NCBI GenBank assembly: GCA_016201905.1
Contig: JACQBQ010000023.1
Location: forward strand, 1-61,929
DNA length: 61,929 nucleotides
Origin: Candidatus Melainabacteria bacterium
Lineage (GTDB): Bacteria; Cyanobacteriota; Vampirovibrionia; 2-02-FULL-35-15
Direction: 5' to 3'
Positions 1-8,756 of this stretch are shown piece by piece. Position 1 is the stretch's first letter; the number at the start of each line of letters is the position of its first letter. The position numbers and the translations under genes are program-made. The notes beneath the pieces were generated by a model, which made no database searches, was not told the DNA's origin, and saw only the letters and a list, made by a program, of their open reading frames with translations.

Positions 1-210
1 ATACAATCCAGCGAAGAAAAAGTTAAATTCTTTTTGCAGGACTTAAGAACATATTATGAAAGAGGAGGGGATATGAAAACACATAAACTCGCTGAAATAG
101 AACCTGAAAGATTTAAAACATTATATGATGCACTTGATAACTTAAAAGAGAAGGGCTACTGCGATAAATGTATTACTAAGCATGTGTTTTTTGCTTTTGA
201 GGATAAATAA
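1..210 (+). CDS. hypothetical protein, 5' end outside window or small 45-aa gene
   Basis: The frame is open from the first base of the window to TAA at 208-210 (69 codons), so this may be the C-terminal part of a longer gene. An internal ATG at 73 is preceded by AGGAGGGG (63-70), a very strong ribosome binding site with slightly short spacing, so it could instead be a complete 45-residue protein. The visible protein is charged, with Cys residues near the end (YCDKC). I do not recognise a family. The next gene lies on the opposite strand and converges on it. Confidence 0.5.
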   Translation: MQSSEEKVKFFLQDLRTYYERGGDMKTHKLAEIEPERFKTLYDALDNLKEKGYCDKCITKHVFFAFEDK

Positions 211-271
211 ACTGCCTTACTTAAAATCGACTAGCCCTGATTAGAAGACTGATAAGAAATCTAGGAGCTTG

Positions 272-1183
272 TTATTTTTTACTTTTCAGATAAACTTTAT
301 TTGAACTTCTAATATTTTTACTAGACATAAGATCGTCGAGATTTACACCAACTTGTCTTAAAAATCCTCTGATTTTTTCTAATCCGGCAGATACAGTCAA
401 TTTATTAATAGGAGGAGAGTTAGGTATTTTAATTAAATTTCCAATAAACCTTGAATGTAACTCTGCTAGTCCTAGTATTAAAGAACCACCTAATCTTTTA
501 AATAGATTTCCATTACTACTTGGAATAACTCCTGTAGCTAATCCATATGCATGTCCTAATTCATTACATAGTACTGCTCCTGAATCACCTGAACTAGCTG
601 TGTTTGTTGACAAGTAGTCAACTTCTTTAGAAGTTTCATCTAATTTACCAAAGTTCAAGAACCCTTTGTTAAATAAAACTTGACCTATAGTTAGACCATT
701 GCTTCCCAACGTGTAAACAGATTCTCCTAAAGATGGTTCAGTGTTTGCAAATTGTATACGGTGGTATGGATCTTGTATTTCAGGTAATGCTAATAGTGCT
801 AAATCATATTTTTTTGAACGGTGGATAACTTTTGCTGTTACTTGATCATCGGGAAGATTTTTGTAAATCATGTTGAGGCAAATCTTTATCTTCCCTGTAT
901 CGATAAAGTCTAAAACATGTGAAGCCGTTAACATTCCTCCATCAGGGCTTATAACAAAACCCGAGCCAAATATATCTTCACTTCTTACAGTAGCTGTAGC
1001 AACAAGGGTTCTTATAAATTCACCATATCCAGCCCTTTCTACTAATTCAGCATTAATTGGCTGAACCGGAATCATTTCTTTTCGCCCAGTAGAATTAAAT
1101 CTAGTGGTAACTTGTTGGAAAGTTCCTCTATTAAGAGGTAATGGGCTATTCGTGACATTAGCTATTTGTTTCATTAAAATCAT
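272..1183 (-). CDS. trypsin-like serine protease (S1/HtrA-like fold)
   Basis: A 303-residue chymotrypsin-fold protease. The catalytic triad is visible in order: His89 in TASHV, Asp127 in YDLALL, Ser201 in SGDSGA. The GSGFVISPDG segment (about 73-82) before the His is typical of HtrA/DegP and V8-like proteases. There is no PDZ domain, so it is a stand-alone protease domain with a 65-residue N-terminal and a roughly 80-residue C-terminal extension. No clear hydrophobic signal peptide is visible; ATG at 1183 or 1174 are both possible starts (MILMKQ). Substrate and location are unknown. It is monocistronic, facing away from the PanE-like gene across a 188-bp gap in which I see no further gene. 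Confidence 0.85.
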   Translation of the reverse strand: MILMKQIANVTNSPLPLNRGTFQQVTTRFNSTGRKEMIPVQPINAELVERAGYGEFIRTLVATATVRSEDIFGSGFVISPDGGMLTASHVLDFIDTGKIKICLNMIYKNLPDDQVTAKVIHRSKKYDLALLALPEIQDPYHRIQFANTEPSLGESVYTLGSNGLTIGQVLFNKGFLNFGKLDETSKEVDYLSTNTASSGDSGAVLCNELGHAYGLATGVIPSSNGNLFKRLGGSLILGLAELHSRFIGNLIKIPNSPPINKLTVSAGLEKIRGFLRQVGVNLDDLMSSKNIRSSNKVYLKSKK

Positions 1184-1371
1184 TCTTGAAAAAGATTTTT
1201 AAATACGCAAAAAATCTATTATTAAAGTAAGTATATTAAATTTGACATTTAAAAGTAAAGATTTTTCAAAGACCTAAAGATTAAATTTTTATAAAATTTT
1301 GTATTTTAAGCTTACTTCTAGGGATTTGTCATTAAAACCTCATATATTATTATACAATTCTTAGAAATATA

Positions 1372-2346
1372 ATGAATAATCTAAAAACTAAAAAACTTCT
1401 AATCTTTGGCACAGGAGCTGTCGGTGGTTACTATGGTGGAATGCTTGTAAAAGCTGGCTTTGATATAACTTTTATAGCCCGAGGAAAAAATCTTGAAGCA
1501 TTAAAGAACAATGGTTTGACGTTAATTATAAATGGTAAGAAAGAGAATTTCCCTATTAATGTCTTAGAGACGTTGCATGCAACGTCTCTAAAAAAAACAT
1601 TTGATTACATATTTATTTGTGTTAAATCAATGGATACAAAAGATGCAGCACTTAAAATAAAAAATAATGTGGGTTACCATACAAATGTCCTTTCTTTTCA
1701 AAACGGAGTGGATAATGAAGAAATTATTGGAGAAGTAATTGGGATTGATAAGGTTATTGGTTCTAGTGTATATGTAACCTCAAAGCAAGTAGCGCCTGGA
1801 GTAATTGATCAATTTGGCTATAATGCAGTTATGTTTGGAGAGTTAGACAAAAGTGAATCAAAGAGAGTGTCAGAATTAAAAAGTATTCTTGAATCTAGTG
1901 GAATAGTATGTGTTCTCTCAAAAGATATATTAGGTGATTTATGGAATAAGCTTGTTTGGAATGCTTCATTTAATCCTGTTAGTGTTTTGACTGAAAAAAC
2001 TGTAGATAAAATGCTGAGTGATAAAGAAACCTTTGAGCTTATAAAAAATATTATGCTTGAAGTAAAAAACGTAGCACTTGCGCATGGAATAGGTATTAGA
2101 CCAGACACGGTAGAGTTTAATATCAACAGATCAAAAAATATAACTCCAAATGCTACTCTGTCACAAGACTTTAAAGGTTTTAAAACATCAATGCTGCAGG
2201 ACTTTGAAAGAGGCAAACCAATTGAGCTTGAGGAAATTGTTGGAGTTGTCATAAGAAAGGCTAAAGAAAAAAATGTAAGTGTGCCTAATATTTTTAATGT
2301 TTATACTCGATTAAAAGAAAAAGTTAAAAATCAAATTGCAATTTGA
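1372..2346 (+). CDS. panE: 2-dehydropantoate 2-reductase (ApbA/PanE family)
   Basis: A 324-residue NADPH-dependent ketopantoate reductase that makes pantoate for pantothenate and CoA. The N-terminal Rossmann motif GTGAVGGYYGG begins at residue 13. The block KLVWNASFNP (about 198-207) is the conserved substrate-side helix containing the family Lys and Asn, and LQDFERGKPIELEEIVG near residue 275 is the usual C-terminal signature. Length is close to the family norm. A perfect 28-bp palindrome lies inside the gene at 1564-1591 without breaking the frame. coaBC, further along the same pathway, is at 20.4-21.7 kb. Some family members reduce other 2-oxo acids, so substrate is by family only. Confidence 0.88.
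   Translation: MNNLKTKKLLIFGTGAVGGYYGGMLVKAGFDITFIARGKNLEALKNNGLTLIINGKKENFPINVLETLHATSLKKTFDYIFICVKSMDTKDAALKIKNNVGYHTNVLSFQNGVDNEEIIGEVIGIDKVIGSSVYVTSKQVAPGVIDQFGYNAVMFGELDKSESKRVSELKSILESSGIVCVLSKDILGDLWNKLVWNASFNPVSVLTEKTVDKMLSDKETFELIKNIMLEVKNVALAHGIGIRPDTVEFNINRSKNITPNATLSQDFKGFKTSMLQDFERGKPIELEEIVGVVIRKAKEKNVSVPNIFNVYTRLKEKVKNQIAI
1564..1591. repeat. 28-bp perfect palindrome inside panE
   Basis: The half-site TTAGAGACGTTGCA is followed directly by its exact reverse complement, with no loop. It closely resembles the GTAGAGACGTTGCATGC-type small dispersed palindromes I recall from filamentous cyanobacteria. Here it encodes residues around LETLHATSL of the reductase, in a region where the family is variable in sequence. 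Confidence 0.85.
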
Positions 2347-2387
2347 TTAAGAATATTACCAAGTAAAGTCGGATTGACGTATTGCAT

Positions 2388-2418
2388 TTGACAATTATCA
2401 AAAATATAATCTTATAAG
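2388..2418 (+). promoter_or_regulatory. candidate promoter for the EF-hand lipoprotein
   Basis: TTGACA at 2388-2393 is a consensus -35 box. TATAAG at 2413-2418 lies 19 bases on (slightly long); a perfect TATAAT at 2405-2410 is too close to pair with it. The gene start at 2448 has a good ribosome binding site (AAGGAG). Confidence 0.4.
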
Positions 2419-2447
2419 ATTAGAAACATATTGAAGGAGAAAATTAA

Positions 2448-3326
2448 ATGAGATTATTACCAACCATTGCAACAGCATTAGTACTTCCATTTGCAAGTAC
2501 CGGATGTATTGAAGAAAAAGAAGATTCCAAAAATACCCCAGCTATAACTAAACCAGCTCAAGATGTTAAAAAAGAAGATGCGAAAAGTGCTCCAGTTGTA
2601 ACTAAGCCAGCTGAAGATATTACAAAAGAAGATTTAAAAAAAGTTCTAGTTCTTATCAATGCTGATAGAGTTAAAAGCAATAAAGGTTCACTGCCAGAAT
2701 TATTTAAACTCCATGACTTTAATGGAAATGGGAAAATTGATGTTCCTGAAGAAGCACTTGAATTCCATTCGGACAGAGCAACCCATGATCATGCTGTATT
2801 GTATACCTGCTTTAATACACCTTACGAAAAGACAAGAGAAGAAGTAAAAAAAGTTGCTGATTGGTTTATTAATGTCGGTAACTCAAAGGGTACAAGCCCT
2901 GAAGAAAAAGAGGTTTTTCTGGATGTTGCTGCAAGGCTTTATGAATACATGAAAAACAGAGACTCTATTCTTACTCCACTTCCTAGAATATTGGCTGAGT
3001 TTGATGAAGATAAAAATGGAAGTATTGATGTAAAAGAAGCACTTAAATTTTATGAAACAAGAACTAAGATAAAATTAGAAAGAGATAATAAAGGACAAGT
3101 TACACCAAGAGACTTTAGAAAGGTAATAGATGCTTTTGCAGCAGAAAAATATGAATACCTGCTAAAAGAAAGAGGTGTAGGAAGAGTATTAAATATACCG
3201 ACTTCTTCAGCGCGATATATATGTGGTGATATTATATGTGAATTACAAAGACAATATTCAGAGCTATATGGACCATATGATCCCCTTTCAGCTCAAAAGT
3301 CAACCAGACTTATAGATAGAGACTAG
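2448..3326 (+). CDS. EF-hand lipoprotein
   Basis: A 292-residue exported protein. A hydrophobic start is followed by a lipobox-like ASTGC (Cys20), so it is probably lipid-anchored. Next comes a charged linker with a near-duplicated KPAxDxxKED segment (about 35-60). Two canonical EF-hand loops follow: residues 90-101 (D-N-N-K-D-E at the ligand positions) and 186-197 (D-D-N-S-D-E), so it should bind calcium. A tail of about 90 residues is unassigned. The start is supported by AAGGAG eight bases upstream. Two other EF-hand proteins occur at 9.5 and 55.4 kb. The specific function is unknown. Confidence 0.8.
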   Translation: MRLLPTIATALVLPFASTGCIEEKEDSKNTPAITKPAQDVKKEDAKSAPVVTKPAEDITKEDLKKVLVLINADRVKSNKGSLPELFKLHDFNGNGKIDVPEEALEFHSDRATHDHAVLYTCFNTPYEKTREEVKKVADWFINVGNSKGTSPEEKEVFLDVAARLYEYMKNRDSILTPLPRILAEFDEDKNGSIDVKEALKFYETRTKIKLERDNKGQVTPRDFRKVIDAFAAEKYEYLLKERGVGRVLNIPTSSARYICGDIICELQRQYSELYGPYDPLSAQKSTRLIDRD

Positions 3327-3340
3327 TTATACAAAGATTG

Positions 3341-4639
3341 CTAAAACAATAATCTAAAAAACAAAAATCTTTTATTAAATTTCTTAGATATCTTTTGCAA
3401 GTTTTCACTGGTTTCCCGGGCTTTTTTAGCTGTTACTTTTATATCTTCTTTAAACTCTTTATCAGCTACTATGCTATTTAATTCCCCGGTTAATTTGTCC
3501 AGCTTTTCTGAGAGCGAGTTTAAATTTGAAACAGTTTTTGGCAGCTCTAATTCTTCCTGTGTTTGTCTTAAATCTTTTATAAAGCTTGACAGCTCAGTTG
3601 AAGTTTCATTTGCAGTCATACTTATCTGCAAAATATCTTTTGCAAGTCCCTGCTCGTCAAGTAATTTTGCTACCTGTGTAGTTATTATGCCAAGCGATGT
3701 AGTGGTGGTTTTTAAATCCTTTATTATCTGTTCATCGCCAATGATCTTATTAATATTGTCTCCGACTTGAACAACGCTTGTAGAGAGGAGATTAGAGCTT
3801 GTTGCTAGTTGTTCTAGTTTTTCACTTGTGGTACTTAAAAGCACACCTGCATTATCGATTAGCTTATTAACATTTTTTACTACTTCTCTTGCATCTTGAA
3901 TAGTTGCTATAAGTAAATTGACATCTTCGTCCTGCAAAAGTTTATTTATTTTTGTAATTGCATCTCTAAAAGCTTCAGAGGATTCAATATTGGCTCTTAA
4001 AAAGCGTTCAAATCTTAGCGGCTCCTGCGAGATGAAAATAGGATTAAACTGAACAGAGCCGGATTTTCTATTTATAATGGGATTAATTTCTACATACTGC
4101 TCTCCAATAAGCCCTGAAGGCACAATATTTACCGAAGATAGAGGACCAAATGGCACATCTTTTTTTGTTATTACTAAGGTTACTTCTACATGATTTTTAC
4201 TTTCTTTTTGTTTTTGTTGTTTGTCTGCGAGCCCTTGCTGTATGTGTACCTGTGATTTGTCTTTTAGTAATTCAAATTTAATTTTTAAACTCTTTAACTC
4301 TTTTTTATCTTTTATGTCTTTAAACCTTGCTTCTAATTTTTCAGCTTCTTTTAACTCATTTTGACCAAGTTCAATTAATTCATTGTAATTTTTGTTTTCT
4401 TTGTTTTTAGTGCTTTTAAGGACAGGACATATGCTTTCTACTACACCAACCCTTAAGCCGCTCCATCTGACTATTGCACCTTCTTCCAGCCCGCTTACAT
4501 CTTCAAAATAAACTTTTATTTTTTGTTGGTTATGTAATTTGTAACCTTTTAGCCAAAATAAACTAGAGACAAAGATTGCTAATCCTAAAAGAGTGATTAT
4601 GGTAACTTTAGTGAGATCCTCTTGTTTTGACATAAGCAA
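3341..4639 (-). CDS. MlaD/MCE-domain protein with a charged insertion
   Basis: A 432-residue membrane-anchored MCE protein, the family of MlaD subunits in lipid-trafficking ABC systems. There is one N-terminal membrane helix (about 12-31). The first half of the MCE domain (VYFEDVSGLEEGAIVRWSGL, about 44-63) and the second half (KKDVPFGPLSSVNIVPSGLIGEQYVEINP, about 155-185, shown here only as a location) are separated by about 85 residues rich in Lys and Glu, predicted helical or coiled-coil. A normal MCE domain has no such insert. The remaining 240 residues are heptad-like helix, as in MCE tube proteins. No permease or ATPase partner lies nearby. The start may be at the ATG two codons in. Confidence 0.82.
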   Translation of the reverse strand: MLMSKQEDLTKVTIITLLGLAIFVSSLFWLKGYKLHNQQKIKVYFEDVSGLEEGAIVRWSGLRVGVVESICPVLKSTKNKENKNYNELIELGQNELKEAEKLEARFKDIKDKKELKSLKIKFELLKDKSQVHIQQGLADKQQKQKESKNHVEVTLVITKKDVPFGPLSSVNIVPSGLIGEQYVEINPIINRKSGSVQFNPIFISQEPLRFERFLRANIESSEAFRDAITKINKLLQDEDVNLLIATIQDAREVVKNVNKLIDNAGVLLSTTSEKLEQLATSSNLLSTSVVQVGDNINKIIGDEQIIKDLKTTTTSLGIITTQVAKLLDEQGLAKDILQISMTANETSTELSSFIKDLRQTQEELELPKTVSNLNSLSEKLDKLTGELNSIVADKEFKEDIKVTAKKARETSENLQKISKKFNKRFLFFRLLF

Positions 4640-4760
4640 TTACGTTGGACCAATATTTTATATTCTTAGTTCCGCCTTAGGACATTAACCTGTCTGCTTT
4701 TAAAGATAGCAGAAATGCGATAAAATTAACTGGTCTTTTAAAAAAAATACAAATAACAAA

Positions 4761-5945
4761 ATGACACTAAGTAATAAAGAAATAATAAAACCCCACGGTG
4801 GACATCTGGTCAACAACTGCCTGGCTAAGAAAGAAGAGTTACCTGCTCTTGAAAGAGAAGCAGGCAGTTTACAAAGTATAGAAGTATCCAAAAGAGTTTT
4901 ATGTGATCTTGAAATGCTTGCAATAGGTGCATTTAGCCCTCTCAGTGGATTTGTAGAAAAAAAGGATTATGAATCCATAGTGGAAAATATGAGGCTTTCA
5001 AATGGTTTAATTTGGCCTATTCCAGTTACACTGCAGATAAATAAAGATGTATATGAAAAAGTAAAAGGTCAAAAAAAAGTAGCTTTAAAAAATGAATTAA
5101 ATGAAGTTGTAGCCATATTGAACTTAAAAGAGATCTATGAACCTGATTTAAAAAAAGAAGCTAATCTGGTTTTTAAAACAGAGGATGAAAAACACCCGGC
5201 TGTTCGATATCTCTTTGAAGCTGGGAATTATTGCTTGTCTGGGGACATAAAAGTTTTAAAGCATACTTATGATGAGTTTCCTGAATATAATCTTGGATGT
5301 GAGAAAACAAGAGAATTATTTGTCCAGAAAGGGTGGAAAAGAATAGTTGCATTTCAGACAAGAAACCCTGTCCACAGGGCTCATGAATACTTATTAAAAG
5401 TAGCTCTGGAGACAGTTGATGGTTTAATGCTTCACCCGACAATGGGTGAGACAAAAGGTGACGATATACCTGCAGATATTAGGATGAAGTGCTACAAAAC
5501 AATATTAGAAAAATATTTTCCTCTTAACAGAACTCTTTTATGTGTTATGCCTGCCAGCATGAGATATGCTGGTCCTAAAGAAGCTATACTGCATGCAATA
5601 ATCAGGAAAAACTATGGCTGTACTCACTTCATAGTAGGAAGAGATCATGCAGGAGTTGGAAATTACTATGGTACGTATGATGCTCAGAAAATATTTGATG
5701 AGTTTAAAGCTGGTGAACTAGAAATAACACCAATGTTTTTTGAGCATAGTTTTTACTGTAAATCTTGTGATGGTATGGCATCTTATAAAACTTGTCCACA
5801 TGATGTATCTAGTCATGTGACTTTAAGTGGTACTAAAGTAAGAGAAATGCTAAGAGCTGGTGAAATGCCACCGATAGAATTTACAAGACCAGAAATTGCA
5901 AAGATTTTGATCGAGAGTATGAAGAAAGCAGTAGAGGTTAGATAG
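4761..5945 (+). CDS. sat: sulfate adenylyltransferase (ATP sulfurylase)
   Basis: A 394-residue ATP sulfurylase that forms adenosine 5'-phosphosulfate from ATP and sulfate. The nucleotide-binding motif QTRNPVHRAHE (about residues 200-210) and the second motif GRDHAGVGNYYG (about 293-304) are intact, and the N-terminal PUA-like part contains LAIGAFSPLSGF. There is no fused APS kinase domain, and the length fits the single-domain bacterial/archaeal Sat type. It could serve assimilation or sulfation (a sulfotransferase lies at 48.2 kb). No cysC, cysH or apr genes lie beside it. No clear ribosome binding site precedes the ATG. Confidence 0.92.
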   Translation: MTLSNKEIIKPHGGHLVNNCLAKKEELPALEREAGSLQSIEVSKRVLCDLEMLAIGAFSPLSGFVEKKDYESIVENMRLSNGLIWPIPVTLQINKDVYEKVKGQKKVALKNELNEVVAILNLKEIYEPDLKKEANLVFKTEDEKHPAVRYLFEAGNYCLSGDIKVLKHTYDEFPEYNLGCEKTRELFVQKGWKRIVAFQTRNPVHRAHEYLLKVALETVDGLMLHPTMGETKGDDIPADIRMKCYKTILEKYFPLNRTLLCVMPASMRYAGPKEAILHAIIRKNYGCTHFIVGRDHAGVGNYYGTYDAQKIFDEFKAGELEITPMFFEHSFYCKSCDGMASYKTCPHDVSSHVTLSGTKVREMLRAGEMPPIEFTRPEIAKILIESMKKAVEVR

Positions 5946-5952
5946 CTATGGG

Positions 5953-6039
5953 CGTCATTGCGAGGAGCGTTAGCGACAAAGCAATCTCAAAAACGTTTTA
6001 GAGATTGCCACGCCTCACTTTGTTCGGCTCGCAATGACG
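5953..6039. repeat. CGTCATTGCGAG palindromic repeat, copy A
   Basis: Outer arms CGTCATTGCGAG (5953-5964) and CTCGCAATGACG (6028-6039) are exact reverse complements. Inner arms GCAATCTC (5981-5988) and GAGATTGC (6001-6008) are nested within. It sits between sat and trpC, ending 10 bases before the trpC ATG. Copies B and C are at 42.1 and 54.2 kb. It looks like a non-coding MITE-like or REP-like element. Confidence 0.9.
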
Positions 6040-6049
6040 TGAACACAAA

Positions 6050-6874
6050 ATGAATATTCTTGAAGAAATAATCAGACATAAAAAAAACGAGGTCGCAAAG
6101 TCTAAGGAAAACCTGCCTCTCGATAAGTTAAAAAAAGAAATTAAGCGACATGAATATAAAAGAGGTTCTTTTAGTGAAGCATTAAAAGAAAAGATTAAAA
6201 AAAAAGAAGTTGGGTTAATTGCTGAAATTAAAAAAGCATCACCTTCAAAAGGCATAATAAGAGCTGATTTTAACCACATTGAAATAGCAAAAGCATACAA
6301 AGCTGGTGGGGCAACATGCTTATCAGTCCTGACTGATGAAAAATACTTTCATGGGAATTTAAGCTATATAAAAGAAATTAAAACAGTGGTTGATCTTCCA
6401 ATCCTAAGAAAAGATTTCATTGTCGATCCATATCAAATCTATGAATCTGTTTATAATCAATCAGATTGTATTTTATTAATTGTAGGCGCATTTTGTGAAA
6501 TACCTTTGCTGGGTGACTTGTATGAGATTGCTTGTGAGAATGAAATCGATACGTTAATTGAGGTGCACGATGAAATAGAGATGGAGATTGCGTTAGATCT
6601 TGTAACTGGGGTCGCGCGACCCCAGTTGCTGGGCATAAACAACCGCGATCTTAAAACATTTAAAACCAATCTCAACACTACAAAAACTCTTGTAAAAAAA
6701 TATAGACGAGATTTTGATGGAAAAATAATTGTAAGTGAATCAGGAATATTTACGAACAAAGATATTAAGTCATTAATTGAAGATGATGTTTATGTGTTTT
6801 TAGTAGGAGAAAGCTTAATAGCAAAGAAAGATATTGAAGAAGCTACAAAAAGATTGCTTAGTGTTTACTTTTGA
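6050..6874 (+). CDS. trpC: indole-3-glycerol phosphate synthase
   Basis: A 274-residue TIM-barrel enzyme of tryptophan synthesis, converting CdRP to indole-3-glycerol phosphate. Conserved blocks are present: EIKKASPSKG (about 62-71, catalytic Lys), RKDFIVDPYQIYE (about 123-135, second Lys), LIEVHDE, GINNRDL and VSESGI. Before GINNRDL the protein has about seven extra residues (VTGVARPQ region) compared with E. coli TrpC as I recall it. That stretch is encoded by a perfect 24-bp palindrome (6604-6627). No other trp genes lie nearby. The 3' end overlaps convergent tatC by 10 bp. Confidence 0.93.
   Translation: MNILEEIIRHKKNEVAKSKENLPLDKLKKEIKRHEYKRGSFSEALKEKIKKKEVGLIAEIKKASPSKGIIRADFNHIEIAKAYKAGGATCLSVLTDEKYFHGNLSYIKEIKTVVDLPILRKDFIVDPYQIYESVYNQSDCILLIVGAFCEIPLLGDLYEIACENEIDTLIEVHDEIEMEIALDLVTGVARPQLLGINNRDLKTFKTNLNTTKTLVKKYRRDFDGKIIVSESGIFTNKDIKSLIEDDVYVFLVGESLIAKKDIEEATKRLLSVYF
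6604..6627. repeat. 24-bp perfect palindrome forming an in-frame insertion in trpC
   Basis: The half-site AACTGGGGTCGC is followed by its exact reverse complement. It is far more G+C rich than the gene around it. Its 24 bases correspond to 8 codons and coincide with the extra residues of this TrpC just before the conserved GINNRDL block. Confidence 0.88.
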
Positions 6875-7629
6875 ACCATCTTTAAGATTCCCCAGCTTAT
6901 AAAATATAATGCAATTAATATCCCACTTACAATGCTCATATTAAAAGGATCTGGAGTAGGTGTAAGCACTGCACCTGAAATTACACTGGCTAAAAGCGCA
7001 TACCTCCATTTGTTAATCAACATTTTGGAGTTTACTATTCCTGCATTCGCTAATGTAAAAATTATTATTGGCAGTAAAAACGTACAACCGCATATTGCCA
7101 TTATCATAAGAGTAAACGAAACGAAATTTTCAATACTTATACTTGTAGAGATAACATCCTTTCCAAAACCAAATAAAAAATTAAGCATAGAAGGAGCTAC
7201 AAAGTAATATGCAAAAACCGATCCAATACAAAATAAAACTGGTGCCCCGGCTAGTATTGGAACAGCGACTTTTTTTTCTTTTGAACTTAAACCCGGTACA
7301 ATAAAGCTCGCTAACTGCCAGATAATGATAGGTGAAGCGATTCCTAAGCCAAAGAATAATGCTACTCGTAAACTGGTAAAGAAAAATTCCCCTGGCTTTA
7401 TCTGTAAGAAAGCTGTATCAATAGGAGCTATGTTAGTTAATAATTTTATAATCTCTCTGCTTGTTGAAAATCCAATTAAAGTCGTAATGCAAAGCACAAT
7501 GAGTGAAATAATGACTTTATTTCTAAGCTCAGTTAAATGTGCTGAAAGCGGCATTAGAGGACTGACATCAGGCTCACTTCCATTTTTTTTGTTGTAAAGA
7601 TCTAATTCTTTTGTGGATATGGGCTTCAT
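6865..7629 (-). CDS. tatC: Sec-independent protein translocase TatC
   Basis: A 254-residue inner-membrane protein with six predicted helices. It is the receptor component of the twin-arginine pathway, which exports folded proteins. The cytoplasmic N-terminus holds MPLSAHLTELRNKVI (about 26-40), the family signature with the conserved Glu and Arg, followed by the first helix. YFVAPSMLNFLFGF (about 142-155) is the conserved periplasmic loop/helix block. tatA is not in the window. The start codon region overlaps the end of proB by 4 bp, so the two are translationally coupled, proB first. Confidence 0.92.
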   Translation of the reverse strand: MKPISTKELDLYNKKNGSEPDVSPLMPLSAHLTELRNKVIISLIVLCITTLIGFSTSREIIKLLTNIAPIDTAFLQIKPGEFFFTSLRVALFFGLGIASPIIIWQLASFIVPGLSSKEKKVAVPILAGAPVLFCIGSVFAYYFVAPSMLNFLFGFGKDVISTSISIENFVSFTLMIMAICGCTFLLPIIIFTLANAGIVNSKMLINKWRYALLASVISGAVLTPTPDPFNMSIVSGILIALYFISWGILKMVQK

Positions 7630-8756
7630 TTTAAAATAACCAGATCGTCTCTATGTATAACTGTCTCTCCGTAAGTATAACCCAACGTTTTTTCAATATC
7701 AGTACTTTTTAGACCCATTATTTTTTCAAGCTCAGCTTTGCTGTAGTTCGTAATACCTTTAGCAAAAGATTTTTCAGAATTTAATATGCATATTTCAATT
7801 GCTGAGCCTCTTTCAAACTTGCCTGAGATTTTTTTTATCCCTGCAGGAAGTAAGCTTTTTCCATTATTTAAAATTGCTGTTTGCGCCCCTGAATCAACAT
7901 AAATCTTTCCGTTTGTAATCAGTGTATGGGCAATCCAGCTTTTTCTTTTTTCAGTTGAGTTTGTTTGTGGTAAAAACGTAGTACCGATATTTTTATTTTC
8001 CAAAAGATCAAAAATCTTTTCTGGTTGTTTCCCATGAATTATATGGGTCTTTATTCCAAGAGATGTAGCTAGTTTTGCAGCCTGAACTTTTGATGTCATT
8101 CCGCCTGAGCTAAACTCACTTCCTGTTCCACATGCCATTTTTTCTATTTCAGGAGTAATTTTTTCAATGATTGGTATGAGCTTGGCAGTTTTATTTGTTT
8201 TTGGATTGCTGTCATAGAAACCTTCTTCATCGGTTAGGATTATTAATCTGTTTGCTGAAATCAGATCGCTTACCATTGCACTTAGCATGTCATTATCACC
8301 GAACCTTATTTCTTCACTAGCCACAGCATCGTTTTCATTTATGACAGGCAGTACATTCATATTTAGCAGCTCAAGAATTGTTTCTCGCGCATTAATATAA
8401 ATTTCTCTTTGTGCAAAACCATCTCTTGTAAGAAGAATCTGAGCGATAGGAATATTATATTTTGAAAAGCATTTTTCATAAACTTGCATAAGCTGTGCCT
8501 GCCCAACTGCAGCGGTAGCTTGCTTGCCAAGTATTGTTGTAGGCTTTTTAGAGAGGTTTAACTTTTTTACACCAAGAGCTACTGCTCCAGATGTTACAAG
8601 GACTATATGGTGTCCACTGGTTTTTAATTTAGCAATTACATCTGAAAGCTTTCCTATAATGTCTGTGTTAATGCCAGCTTCAGAATTAAGCGAGCTTAAT
8701 GTTGTAGTACCAATTTTTATTGTTATTTTTTCAGATTTTGAATTAGTTTTATCCAT
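7626..8756 (-). CDS. proB: glutamate 5-kinase
   Basis: A 376-residue enzyme that phosphorylates L-glutamate in the first step of proline synthesis. The amino-acid kinase domain (about 1-260) has KIGTTTLSS at the N-terminus, LVTSGAVALG, NENDAVASEEIRFGDNDMLSA and the FSSGGMTSK glycine loop. A C-terminal PUA domain (about 280-365) gives the long form of the enzyme. proA is not in the window. It overlaps downstream tatC by 4 bp. Confidence 0.93.
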   Translation of the reverse strand: MDKTNSKSEKITIKIGTTTLSSLNSEAGINTDIIGKLSDVIAKLKTSGHHIVLVTSGAVALGVKKLNLSKKPTTILGKQATAAVGQAQLMQVYEKCFSKYNIPIAQILLTRDGFAQREIYINARETILELLNMNVLPVINENDAVASEEIRFGDNDMLSAMVSDLISANRLIILTDEEGFYDSNPKTNKTAKLIPIIEKITPEIEKMACGTGSEFSSGGMTSKVQAAKLATSLGIKTHIIHGKQPEKIFDLLENKNIGTTFLPQTNSTEKRKSWIAHTLITNGKIYVDSGAQTAILNNGKSLLPAGIKKISGKFERGSAIEICILNSEKSFAKGITNYSKAELEKIMGLKSTDIEKTLGYTYGETVIHRDDLVILK

